Source: Actinomyces wuliandei
GTDB lineage: Bacteria; Actinomycetota; Actinomycetes; Actinomycetales; Actinomycetaceae
DNA: 64,000 nt
Direction: 5' to 3'
Assembly (NCBI RefSeq): GCF_004010955.1
Contig: NZ_CP025227.1
Location: 1,922,001-1,986,000, forward strand
In this document: positions 45,326 to 53,245 of the stretch, piece by piece
How positions within the stretch are numbered: the first letter of the stretch is position 1
How the letters are laid out: every line of letters starts with the position of its first letter
The notes under the pieces: generated by a model
Seen by the model: the letters and a program-made list of their open reading frames with translations, nothing else
Database searches by the model: none
Told to the model about the DNA's origin: nothing
Made by a program: the position numbers and the translations under genes

Positions 45326-45575
45326 ATGACCACCGTAACCATGTCCCGTGCCCGCGCCGAGCTCCCCGCTCTGGTGGACAAGGCGCACGAGGACGCCGTC
45401 TTCCTTAACCAACCGGGGCCGGACCGCAGCCGTACTCATCAGTCCGGCGGCCTATGAGCACATGCTCGAGGCACTGGAGGACCAGGAGGACATCGCCGCA
45501 TACGACGCGGCAATGAACGAGGAGGGACCCAATATCCCCTGGGATGAGGTCAAGGCCGACCTCGGGATCGACTGA
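45326..45575 (+). pseudogene. Phd/YefM-type antitoxin, frameshifted
   Basis: The ATG at 45326 gives a typical Phd N-terminus (TTVTMSRARAELPALVDKA, then EDAVFL). After 45406 the family sequence continues one base later (NRGRTAAVLISPAAYEHM, ending WDEVKADLGID). Removing one A of the AA at 45407-45408 joins them into about 82 residues. In the given frame the product stops early at a TGA near 45456 and loses the toxin-binding tail. Confidence 0.8.
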
Positions 45576-45589
45576 GCAAGCGGCCACCC

Positions 45590-45844
45590 GTGCGATACGA
45601 GATTGAGGTGCGCCCCGCGGCGCTCAAAGCTCTGCGGCGCATCGACAAGCGGGACCAGCGCCGGATCCAGGGGGCGATAGCTTTGCTCGCCACCGACCCG
45701 TATCCTCCCGGATGCCGCCCCCTCAAAGGCCGCCCCGCCTGGCGGGCACGCGTGGGCGACTACCGCATCATCTACACGATCGACGACGGCCGACTCGTCG
45801 TCGTTGTGGTCACGCCCGAACACCGCCGCGACGTGTACCGCTGA
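45590..45844 (+). CDS. RelE/ParE-type toxin
   Basis: 84 aa from a GTG. RelE fold signature: VRPAALKALRRIDKRDQRRI, CRPLKGRPAWRARVGDYRII and VVVVVTPEHRRDVYR with the C-terminal Arg/Tyr/His positions used in mRNA cleavage. 14 bp after the antitoxin stop, with no ribosome site of its own, so it depends on coupling. The toxin is intact although the antitoxin frame is broken. Confidence 0.88.
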   Translation: MRYEIEVRPAALKALRRIDKRDQRRIQGAIALLATDPYPPGCRPLKGRPAWRARVGDYRIIYTIDDGRLVVVVVTPEHRRDVYR

Positions 45845-45891
45845 CCGGGGCCGCCCGGACCGACGCCAGCCGAAAGGCCACTCTCGCAGGC

Positions 45892-47013
45892 TCAGTCGGC
45901 CGCCTGCTCCTGCTGCTTGCGCCAGCGGATGCCGGCGTCGATGAAGGCGTCGATGTCGCCGTCGAACACGGAGTCGGGGTTGCCGACCTCGTAATTGGTG
46001 CGCAGGTCCTTGACCATCTGGTAGGGGTTGAGCACGTAGGAGCGCATCTGGTCGCCCCAGGACGCCTTGACGTCGCCCGCCAGCTCCTTCTTCTTGGCGT
46101 CCTCCTCCTGCTGCTTGAGCAGCAGCAGGCGCGACTGGAGCACGCGCATGGCGGCCGCGCGGTTCTGAATCTGCGACTTCTCGTCCTGCATGGACACCAC
46201 CAGCCCGGTGGGCAGGTGGGTGATGCGCACGGCCGAGTCGGTGGTGTTGACGCTCTGGCCGCCGGGGCCGGAGGAGCGGAAGACGTCGACTCGGATGTCC
46301 GTCTCGGGAATGTCGATGTGGTCGGTGGACTCGATCAGCGGGATGACCTCGACGGCCGCGAAGGAGGTCTGGCGGCGGCCCTGGTTGTCGAAGGGGCTGA
46401 TGCGCACCAGGCGGTGGGTGCCACCCTCCACGCTGAGCGTGCCGTAGGCGTAGGGGGCGTGCACCTCGAAGGTGACGGACTTTAGCCCGGCCTCCTCGGC
46501 GTAAGAGGTGTTGAGGATCTTGACCGGGTAGTCGTGCCGCTCGGCCCAGCGGGTGTACATGCGCAGCAGCATCTCGGCGAAGTCGGCGGCGTCCACGCCG
46601 CCCGCGCCGGAGCGGATGGTTACCACGGCGTCGCGCTGGTCGTACTCACCGGACAGCAGGGTGCGGATCTCCAGCTCAGCCAGGTCCGTGCTGATGGCGG
46701 CCAGGTCCGCCTCCGCCTCGGTGAGGATCTCCGCGGCGTCCTGGCCCGACTCCTCCCCGGCGAGCTCGACCATGGCCTCCAGGTCGTCGATCCGCTCCCC
46801 CATCTTCTCCACGCGCGCCAGGTCGGCCTGGGCGTGGGACAGGGCGGAGGTCACCACCTGGGCAGCATCCGGGTCGTCCCACAGGTCGGGGGCGGAGGCC
46901 TGCTCGGAGAGGTCCGCGATGCGCGCACGCAGCGCCTCAGGGTCGCTGACAGCGGCGACAGAGGCGTAGGTGTGTCGAAGTCGTTCGATCTCGGAGGAGA
47001 AGTCAGTGGCCAC
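45892..47013 (-). CDS. prfB: Peptide chain release factor 2
   Basis: Terminates translation at UGA and UAA. 373 aa. The stop-codon reading motif SPF is at 206-208 and the catalytic GGQ at 251-253. One uninterrupted frame, so no autoregulatory +1 frameshift as in Escherichia coli. GTG start; TAGACT stands six bases upstream, so likely leaderless. Confidence 0.97.
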   Translation of the reverse strand: MATDFSSEIERLRHTYASVAAVSDPEALRARIADLSEQASAPDLWDDPDAAQVVTSALSHAQADLARVEKMGERIDDLEAMVELAGEESGQDAAEILTEAEADLAAISTDLAELEIRTLLSGEYDQRDAVVTIRSGAGGVDAADFAEMLLRMYTRWAERHDYPVKILNTSYAEEAGLKSVTFEVHAPYAYGTLSVEGGTHRLVRISPFDNQGRRQTSFAAVEVIPLIESTDHIDIPETDIRVDVFRSSGPGGQSVNTTDSAVRITHLPTGLVVSMQDEKSQIQNRAAAMRVLQSRLLLLKQQEEDAKKKELAGDVKASWGDQMRSYVLNPYQMVKDLRTNYEVGNPDSVFDGDIDAFIDAGIRWRKQQEQAAD

Positions 47014-47019
47014 GGAGGG

Positions 47020-47025
47020 AGTCTA
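47020..47025 (-). promoter_or_regulatory. -10 box TAGACT, leaderless start of prfB
   Basis: Minus strand, six bases to the GTG at 47013. Confidence 0.45.
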
Positions 47026-47192
47026 CGGCACCCCTCCTGCCAGCCCCGGGCAGGCTGCCCACGGCCACGCACAGGCAGGTCCCGGGCAGTTGCCGGGACG
47101 AGGCGACTGGCCCCAGACTGGCTCCGGACCTGTCCCGGGCCGACCCCGGCCAGGACCTGTGGCGCCTCCGGTCCTTGAGGCTGCCAGGACAG

Positions 47193-47828
47193 CTAGGGCT
47201 GCGTCGTCACCCGAGCGGACCCCGTGGCCGTGATGGTCAGTCCCGCCTCGGGAAGAATTCCCCAGGGCAGGAGGAGCGGGCGGGTCCGTGCGCTCAAGGT
47301 GACCACGGCCAGGGAGCCGTCCACAGCCTCAGCCGTGACAACCTGCACCCCGTCCAGCCCGGTCGCCGCAGCCTGCGCCGCTACGTCAGCACGGGCGGCA
47401 GCCTCCACCCCCGCCGTGGTGATGACGACAGGACCCGCCTCCCCGGAGCCCCCGGCGCCGCTGGATGCTCCGCCGTCCTCACCCCCTGCACCCTGGTGGC
47501 TCCTCTGGCTGCCTTCCCGGTAGCCCTGGTAGTAGGACGCCTCCTCCATACCGTTGGCACCGGCAGCAGCGGCCGAGTCCGCCAGGGCGGTCAGCGTCTT
47601 GGTGTCGAGGTAGACGACGGTGGCCGAGGTACCGACCAGCAGGAGCGCCAGGACAAGCACCACAGTCCCGACCCCCAGGACCAGGACCTGCCCGTGGTCC
47701 TGGTCGCGCAGGCGCCGCCAGGACCACGGGCGCCGCGACAGCGCCCCCAGCAGCACCCTCGGCAGCGGCCGCAGCGGCCTCGGGCGGCGCGGGCGCAGTG
47801 GCAGCCTCAGTGGCTGGGTCGGGCGCAC
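47193..47828 (-). CDS. Tad-locus secreted/membrane protein (Rv3654c-like, TadG-type N-terminus)
   Basis: 211 aa. Arg-rich start, then DQGQVLVLGVG-type segment (DHGQVLVLGVGTVVLVLALL) and ADSAAAAGANG, the N-terminal pilin-like signature of TadG/Rv3654c proteins. A Gly/Ser/Glu-rich insertion (about 105-135) is unusual. GTG start overlapping the preceding stop by one base (TAGTG). Last gene of the Tad operon; minor pilus or assembly component. Confidence 0.75.
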   Translation of the reverse strand: MRPTQPLRLPLRPRRPRPLRPLPRVLLGALSRRPWSWRRLRDQDHGQVLVLGVGTVVLVLALLLVGTSATVVYLDTKTLTALADSAAAAGANGMEEASYYQGYREGSQRSHQGAGGEDGGASSGAGGSGEAGPVVITTAGVEAAARADVAAQAAATGLDGVQVVTAEAVDGSLAVVTLSARTRPLLLPWGILPEAGLTITATGSARVTTQP

Positions 47829-48370
47829 TACTCCTCCTGGTCTGCGAGAGTGACGGAGCGCCGGGCCTCCACAGTCACGGCCTCACGCCTCAGGTCAGCA
47901 GCCGCTAGTCCGGGCAGCGGCACACTGGCCTCCACGGTGACCACCACCCGCTCAGAGCAGTCGGACGCGCAGCTCAGCGACAGGGCCGTGAGCGGGTCGG
48001 CCTCCACCCCCTGGTCAGACAGGGCCAGCCCGGCTGCCACACGCGCCCGGCCGACCGCCTGCGAGGAGCCGTCCACCTCCAGGACCCGGCTGGCCGCGTC
48101 GGCCGCGGAGACGACAGCGAAGGAGGCTGCCTGCACCTGGGCGAGCACCACCAGGAGGTAGACCAGCGGCAGCACGACGACCGCCGTCCATCCGATGAAC
48201 TCCACCGAGGCGCTGCCGCCCTCCCGCGTCGTCCCGGCCGGGCAGCGCGGCAGGGACCGCGACGTGCGCTGCGACCCGTACTGTGACAGGGACTGCGGCA
48301 GGCAGAAGACGCGGCTCCCGGAGAGGCCCCGACAGCCTGCGGCGCGCCGCAGCGGCTTCAGGGCGCTCAC
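47828..48370 (-). CDS. TadE-like pseudopilin 2
   Basis: 180 aa from a GTG at 48370 behind GAGGAG. A TadE-type segment starts near residue 50 (GSASVEFIGWTAVVVLPLVY) with the Glu five residues into the hydrophobic helix, then an ectodomain with one Cys pair (LSCASDC). Overlaps the preceding gene by 4 bp (GTGA). A long Arg/Ser/Pro region precedes the helix. Probably a minor pilin or initiator. Confidence 0.75.
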   Translation of the reverse strand: MSALKPLRRAAGCRGLSGSRVFCLPQSLSQYGSQRTSRSLPRCPAGTTREGGSASVEFIGWTAVVVLPLVYLLVVLAQVQAASFAVVSAADAASRVLEVDGSSQAVGRARVAAGLALSDQGVEADPLTALSLSCASDCSERVVVTVEASVPLPGLAAADLRREAVTVEARRSVTLADQEE

Positions 48371-48840
48371 CGCTGCTCCTCGACTCCGACGAGCGAGGCC
48401 TCGTCGACAGCGTGCCCGGTGACACCCACCACGCCTCCCGGTCCCAAGAGGCCGAGGAACGGCAGAGGCGCCGTCACCCTCACCTCCACGACCACGAGGT
48501 CCTCGACCTGGTGACGGGTCACGGCGACCTCCTGGACGTATCCCTCCGCCAGGGCGGAGTCCACCAGGCTGCGTACCCGCTGCTCCGCCTCCTGCTGCGT
48601 GCCGCCGACCAGGGCCGCCCGCCGGGCTCCCTCCCCGGCAGCGTCGGTGAGGACGTTGCGCACGTGCAGCCCCAGGGCCAGCTGGAGCAGCAAGGCCACC
48701 ACCGCCAGGACAAGCGCGCTCACCATGACAAAGTCGGTCACAGCCGAGCCGCTCTCGCCTGGCCGTGGGCACCCGGCCCGCCGTCGAGGACCGGTACGGC
48801 ACACACGCACCAGGAGGGACCGGCACGGCTCAGACCGCAC
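48367..48840 (-). CDS. TadE-like pseudopilin 1
   Basis: 157 aa from a GTG at 48840 (start uncertain; a TTG at 48867 is the alternative). Helix with GSAVTDFVMVSALVLAVVAL, the TadE position where Glu is replaced by Asp (TDF). Ectodomain about 110 residues. Overlaps the small pilin-like gene upstream by 11 bp. Confidence 0.7.
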   Translation of the reverse strand: MRSEPCRSLLVRVCRTGPRRRAGCPRPGESGSAVTDFVMVSALVLAVVALLLQLALGLHVRNVLTDAAGEGARRAALVGGTQQEAEQRVRSLVDSALAEGYVQEVAVTRHQVEDLVVVEVRVTAPLPFLGLLGPGGVVGVTGHAVDEASLVGVEEQR

Positions 48841-49039
48841 CGGTGACCCGCCCGATCGCGTCGACAAAGACCTGAGTGAGGGTTGGTCCCGCTACTGCCC
48901 ACAGCGCGACGACGAGCCCAGCGGTCATGAGGGTGACCAGCACCCAGCCGGGGACGTCGCCCCGCTCCGGGCCGCAGGTTCCCAGGTCACGGCCTCTGGC
49001 CAGAAGACGCCTGGCCCGGAGACGGACGATGCTGCTCAT
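48830..49039 (-). CDS. Small Flp-pilin-like membrane protein of the Tad locus
   Basis: 69 aa, one hydrophobic helix (WVLVTLMTAGLVVALWAVAG) after a basic N-terminus and ERGDVPG. Position between tadC and the tadE genes matches Rv3656c/DUF4244, the presumed major pilin. ATG behind AAGGAG, the best ribosome site of the operon, as expected for a major subunit. The prepilin Glu at +5 is not obvious, so processing is uncertain. Confidence 0.65.
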   Translation of the reverse strand: MSSIVRLRARRLLARGRDLGTCGPERGDVPGWVLVTLMTAGLVVALWAVAGPTLTQVFVDAIGRVTGAV

Positions 49040-49170
49040 ACGAGCTCCTTTCTCGCAAGGATCTAGGGTGGGAGGATCCGAGGGTGGGAAGAAGGGACGG
49101 GGACAGGTACCGGGACAGGGCCTGGACGGGGCGCTGGGCGGCCGGCGTCCGCCGCGCCGGTGGCGGCGCC

Positions 49171-50103
49171 TCACAGGCCCAGCCTCAGGACCGCCACCCC
49201 GGGGAACAGGGCGAAGGCGACAGTGACCGGCAGGACCAGGAAGACCACGGGAACCATCTGGGCGATCTCCCGCCTGCCGCCCTCCTCCATCAGGCTGCGC
49301 CGAGCCGCCTCTCGCACGTCCGTGGCCTGGGAGCGCAGCACCTGTGCCAGGGGTGTGCCCCGCTCCATGGCGACGGCGACCGCCTCGCACAGGCGGGTGA
49401 CGTGCAGCGAGCCGACGCGCGCCTCCAGACGCTCCAGCGCCGTGGTCACCACGGTCCCGGAGCGCACGTCCGACAGGGTGTCGGCCAGCTCGTCGACCAG
49501 GTCCCCCTCCCCCAGGGCCACCACGCGCTCGATCGCGGAGACGGGTCCCTGGCCCGCACCGACGACCAGGGCCAGCAGCTCGACGACATCGGGCAGCTGG
49601 GCCTCGATACGGCGACGTCTGCGCTCCACCGCCTGGGACAGCCACCAGTCGCGCGCAGCGGCCCCGCCCACGCAGGCCAGGAGGGTCAGCACCAGGAGCG
49701 CGGGGACGCTGACCGGACGGGTCAGGGCCAGGAGGACACCCGCCCCTACCGTGGCGACGAGCCCGGCACACGCCCACACCAGCTGCTGGAGGCGCAGCTG
49801 CTCCAGGGTGAGGGTGGAGCCGCTGCGAGCCAGGCGTGCGCGCACCGAGGCCGAGGAGGACCCCAGTGAGTCCATCACGCCGCTGAGACCGACGAGCCGC
49901 CCCAGCAGGACGGCGCTGACCGTCTGCCCCCGGCCGTCGTGGTAGGCGGGACGCAGCAGCCCCGAGGTCGCTGGCCGCTGGTGCACGTAGGGCTCCAGCC
50001 TCGCCATGAGGGTGGGGGTCCTGCGCCCGCAGGCGCTCAGGACGCACAAGGCTCCTGCGCCAGCCAGCGCCCCGGACAGGCACCCGAGCAGATGGGGGCT
50101 CAT
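49171..50103 (-). CDS. tadC: TadC-type inner-membrane protein (type II/IV secretion F domain)
   Basis: 310 aa, GspF-like domain. Hydrophobic spans at the N-terminus, near 115-150 and at the very end (FLVLPVTVAFALFPGVAVL); cytoplasmic helix bundle with PDVVELLALVVGAGQGP. Overlaps tadB by 4 bp (ATGA). Forms the platform on which the TadA ATPase works. Confidence 0.88.
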   Translation of the reverse strand: MSPHLLGCLSGALAGAGALCVLSACGRRTPTLMARLEPYVHQRPATSGLLRPAYHDGRGQTVSAVLLGRLVGLSGVMDSLGSSSASVRARLARSGSTLTLEQLRLQQLVWACAGLVATVGAGVLLALTRPVSVPALLVLTLLACVGGAAARDWWLSQAVERRRRRIEAQLPDVVELLALVVGAGQGPVSAIERVVALGEGDLVDELADTLSDVRSGTVVTTALERLEARVGSLHVTRLCEAVAVAMERGTPLAQVLRSQATDVREAARRSLMEEGGRREIAQMVPVVFLVLPVTVAFALFPGVAVLRLGL

Positions 50104-50951
50104 CGCAGTGTCCTCTCCTCCTCCGGCAGGCGTCCCAGCCTCAGCATGAGCCGGTAGGCCAGGACTGACACCAGCCCCCCGACCAGGAGCACCACCGCTC
50201 CGGCCGAGGTGGCGTAGGCGGCCGCCGCCTGGGTCCGGGTCGACAGCAGGGCCAGGACGAGCCACGGGGCGGCCACGGCGACCCGGGCACCGTTGACGGT
50301 CCACGACTGGCGGGCCTCCAGCTCGCCACGGGTGCGCATGTCCTCACGCAGCATGCGCGACAGCGAGCGCAGGAGCGATCCCAGGTCCGTGCCGCCCACC
50401 TCGTGGGCCAGACGCAGGGCCTCCACGATGCGGTCCGCCACCGGGTCGGCGAAGCGGGCCTTGAGCAGGTCCAGGCAGTGGGTGAAGCGGGCCGTGGCCG
50501 CGTAGTCGGCGGCAAAGGCCTGGAACTGGGGCCGTACCGCCTCGGGACCTCGCTGCCCCAGGTTGGCCAGTGCCTCGGGCAGGCTCATGCCCGCCCCCAC
50601 CGCCGAGACGAGGGTGTCCACCGCCTCCGGCCAGGTCTCGCGCAGCCTGGCCCGCCGGGAGCGGGCACGCGCGGAGACCATCAGCGTCGGCGCGGCCGAG
50701 CTGATGACCGCGAAGGCCACCGCGACCGGCCAGGCCCGCGACGCCCCCAGGAAGGCCAGGCCGACGGTGGCGCCCAGGACCAGGCTGCCCACCAGGAAGG
50801 TGGCGGGGGTGGTGCGTCCCGCACCCGCCTGGACCAGCAGGTCCGCCAGGTGCTGGGACCGCCGTGAGCGCCACCGGGGGACCTCGGAGGTGCAGGAGAG
50901 CCACACCAGCACCACGCCCACACCCGCCATGAGTCCCGCGACCGCCCCCAT
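50100..50951 (-). CDS. tadB: TadB-type inner-membrane protein (type II/IV secretion F domain)
   Basis: 283 aa. GspF domain with PEAVDTLVSAVGAGMSLPEA and LRLAHEVGGTDLGSLLRSLS; membrane spans at both ends. ATG overlaps the tadA stop by one base (TGATG). Partner platform protein of TadC. Confidence 0.88.
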   Translation of the reverse strand: MGAVAGLMAGVGVVLVWLSCTSEVPRWRSRRSQHLADLLVQAGAGRTTPATFLVGSLVLGATVGLAFLGASRAWPVAVAFAVISSAAPTLMVSARARSRRARLRETWPEAVDTLVSAVGAGMSLPEALANLGQRGPEAVRPQFQAFAADYAATARFTHCLDLLKARFADPVADRIVEALRLAHEVGGTDLGSLLRSLSRMLREDMRTRGELEARQSWTVNGARVAVAAPWLVLALLSTRTQAAAAYATSAGAVVLLVGGLVSVLAYRLMLRLGRLPEEERTLR

Positions 50952-52204
50952 CAGGACCGTGCCCCCGTCGCGGAGGGGACCCCAGGGGCCAGGAGGGAGG
51001 GAAGGTCGATCCCCTCCCGGGCGTAGCGCTGCTGGTTGGCGGGTGCTCCCGGCCCTCGCACCAGGACTCCCTGGGCGTCACGGTGGTAGATGTCGGACAG
51101 CTCGACGACGCCGTTCTCCACCCGCCCGGACAGGCCAACCACCTCCCGTACCGTGCGCCGCCCCCGGGTGTCCAGGTCCAGGTGCACCACCAGGTCCACG
51201 GCGGAGGCCACTGTGGGCAGCACGAAACCGCTGGAGACGTTGTCCCCGGCCAGCAGGGGCAGGGTGCACAGCTTGACGACCGCCTCACGGGCCGAGTTGG
51301 CGTGGATCGTGCACATGGAGGGAAGCCCGGAGTTCATGGCGATGAGCAGGTCCAGGGCCTCCGCCTCACGGACCTCCCCGACCATCAGACGGTCAGGGCG
51401 CATGCGCAGCGCCTCCTTGACCAGGCGGCGCAGGGTGATCTCCCCCGTCCCCTCCAGGCTGGCGGGCCGGGTCTGCATGGCCACGCAGTCCCTGTTGCCC
51501 AGGGCCAGCTCGAAGACCTCCTCACAGGTGATGACCCGCTGCCCCGCCGGGATCGCCCCAGCCAGCGCCCGCACCATGGTGGTCTTGCCGGCCTGTGTGG
51601 CGCCGGAGACCAGGATGTTGAGCCCGGCCCGGACGGAGGCGTCGAGGAAGGCGGCCGCGTGGCTGGTCAGGGACCCCAGCCGGACCAGGTCCGAGACGCG
51701 CCACACCCTGGCCCCGTGCTTACGGATGTTGACGGCCCAGTGCCGGGAGGTGATCGGGGGGATGACGACGTGAAGTCGCTCTCCCCCGGGCAGCTGGGAG
51801 TCCACGAAAGGGGCCGACAGGTCCAGGCGGCGCCCCGAGGGGCGCAGCATCCGCTCCACCAGGACGTGCAGCTCCTCGCCGTCCAGGATCGTCGTGGTCA
51901 GCTCCGGCCTGCCCGAGCGGGCCACGAACACCCGTCCCGGGGCGTTGACCCAGATCTCCTCCACGGAGTCGTCATCAAGGTAGCCCTGGAGCGGCCCCAG
52001 ACCGGCCAGGCGGTCCACGGCACGGGCCCGGGCACCGTCAGGGTCGGCCAAGGGCGGGACAAGACCCGCGTCGGCCCGGCGCAGGTAGTCGGCACAGGCC
52101 TCGGACACGAGGCTGTCCATCCTGGCGGTGTCCCTGGCCGGGTCGACGCCGCGGGTGCGGACGAGCTCGCGGATCTCGGTCAGGAGGAGGTCGGCAGCGT
52201 CCAT
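50951..52204 (-). CDS. tadA: Tad pilus assembly ATPase TadA/CpaF
   Basis: Hexameric secretion ATPase, 417 aa from the ATG at 52204. GLGPLQGYLDDDSVEEIWVN and RLDLSAPFVDSQLPGGERLH in the N-terminal part; Walker A SGATQAGKTTM; Walker B RLMVGEVREAEALDLL; His box CTIHANSA. The longer open frame up to 52525 is low-complexity. First gene of the operon tadA-tadB-tadC-pilin-tadE-tadE-tadG. No Ssd/TadZ gene precedes it and no prepilin peptidase is in the window. Confidence 0.94.
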   Translation of the reverse strand: MDAADLLLTEIRELVRTRGVDPARDTARMDSLVSEACADYLRRADAGLVPPLADPDGARARAVDRLAGLGPLQGYLDDDSVEEIWVNAPGRVFVARSGRPELTTTILDGEELHVLVERMLRPSGRRLDLSAPFVDSQLPGGERLHVVIPPITSRHWAVNIRKHGARVWRVSDLVRLGSLTSHAAAFLDASVRAGLNILVSGATQAGKTTMVRALAGAIPAGQRVITCEEVFELALGNRDCVAMQTRPASLEGTGEITLRRLVKEALRMRPDRLMVGEVREAEALDLLIAMNSGLPSMCTIHANSAREAVVKLCTLPLLAGDNVSSGFVLPTVASAVDLVVHLDLDTRGRRTVREVVGLSGRVENGVVELSDIYHRDAQGVLVRGPGAPANQQRYAREGIDLPSLLAPGVPSATGARS

Positions 52205-52533
52205 GAGTCTCTCGGTGCCTCTCTGTCCAGGCTTGTGCCCGAGCCTGTGCCCAGGCCTTGTCCGGGGACAGCGGGCCGGGGCGCCCGGTGCCGGGGCAGG
52301 CCGCCCCGGCGACGGGTCACGCGGCCCGCCCCGGCACGGTGCTGGCAGTGCTGGCACTGCTGGCGGTACGGCCAGTGCGGGCACGGTGTCGCCGTCATCA
52401 GCAGACAATAGATCACCCGCGCTCGTGACACCACCTTTTGTACCGGCTTGTGGAAAACCATTCTCCCACCTTGCGCACCCAGCGGGGCGCTGTGGGCGCA
52501 CCTCCCAGGTAGTCCTGCTATACACTTCTCGGC
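52205..52533. other. Divergent intergenic region tadA/tag
   Basis: 329 bp, no gene. A short run of TGCTGGCA-type repeats at 52340-52362. Must hold the promoters of the Tad operon (leftward) and tag (rightward). Confidence 0.45.
52521..52526 (+). promoter_or_regulatory. -10 box TACACT, leaderless start of tag
   Basis: TACACT (inside CTATACACT) then seven bases and the ATG at 52534. Confidence 0.45.
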
Positions 52534-53148
52534 ATGAGCGGAGGCGCGGGCAACGAGGGCACGGTGTCGCCTCCTGGAGGCCTGGTGGTCGGGGCCGACG
52601 GGCTGGTCCGGCCCGAGTGGGCGGTGGCCAGCCAGCTGGAGCAGGACTACTACGACCAGGAGTGGGGCAACGAGGTCCGCGACGAGGCGGGCGTATTCGA
52701 GCGACTGAGCCTGGAGGGCTTCCAGGCGGGCCTGAGCTGGGCTGTCATCCTGCGCAAGCGACCGCGCTTCCGAGAGGTGTTCCACAGCTTTGACCCGGAG
52801 AAAGTGGCTGCTTTTGACAGCTCGGATGTCGATCGCCTGGCAACCGACCCGGGTATCGTTCGCAACCGTCGCAAGATCGAGGCCGTGGTCTCCAACGCGG
52901 CAGCAGTGCTGGAGCTGCGCGCCCAGGGCGGGCTCAGCGACCTGGTGTGGTCCTACCGCCCGTCCCAGCCGCACCGGCCGCTCAGCTGCGAGGAGGTCCC
53001 GAGCACCTCGCCGGAGTCGGTGGCCTGCGCCAAGGACCTGCGCCGCCGCGGGTTCCGGTTCGTCGGCCCCACCACTGTCTACGCGCTCATGCAGGCGATA
53101 GGCATCGTCAACGACCACGTGGTCGGCTCGCACCGCCGTCCGCGCTGA
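52534..53148 (+). CDS. tag: DNA-3-methyladenine glycosylase I
   Basis: Removes 3-methyladenine from alkylated DNA. 204 aa. Tag signatures: YYDQEWGNEV, FERLSLEGFQAGLSWAVILR, DPGIVRNRRKIEAVVSNA and FRFVGPTTVYALMQAIGIVNDH. The zinc-binding N-terminal Cys of E. coli Tag is absent and replaced by a 25-residue Gly-rich lead. Not linked to other alkylation genes here. Confidence 0.93.
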   Translation: MSGGAGNEGTVSPPGGLVVGADGLVRPEWAVASQLEQDYYDQEWGNEVRDEAGVFERLSLEGFQAGLSWAVILRKRPRFREVFHSFDPEKVAAFDSSDVDRLATDPGIVRNRRKIEAVVSNAAAVLELRAQGGLSDLVWSYRPSQPHRPLSCEEVPSTSPESVACAKDLRRRGFRFVGPTTVYALMQAIGIVNDHVVGSHRRPR

Positions 53149-53183
53149 CACACGGCAGCCAGCACACGGCAGCGTCCTGCCCC

Positions 53184-53227
53184 AGCCTGCGTACGCACGG
53201 GCGCGGCGGGCCGTGCGTACGCAGGCT
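53184..53227. repeat. 17-bp inverted repeat with nested palindrome upstream of the phosphotransferase-fold gene
   Basis: Arms 53184-53200 and 53211-53227, loop GCGCGGCGGG. Each arm contains the palindrome TGCGTACGCA. Can be a terminator for tag, or a double operator, since it overlaps the -35 region of the next gene. Confidence 0.9.
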
Positions 53228-53233
53228 GTCGCC

Positions 53234-53239
53234 TACGGT
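53234..53239 (+). promoter_or_regulatory. -10-like TACGGT, leaderless start
   Basis: TACGGT then six bases and the ATG at 53246. Confidence 0.3.
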
Positions 53240-53245
53240 TGGGGC

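Noticed and set aside
52340..52362. TGCTGGCA-like short repeats taken as a possible CRISPR or iteron array
   Set aside because: Only three imperfect units with no spacers of constant length.
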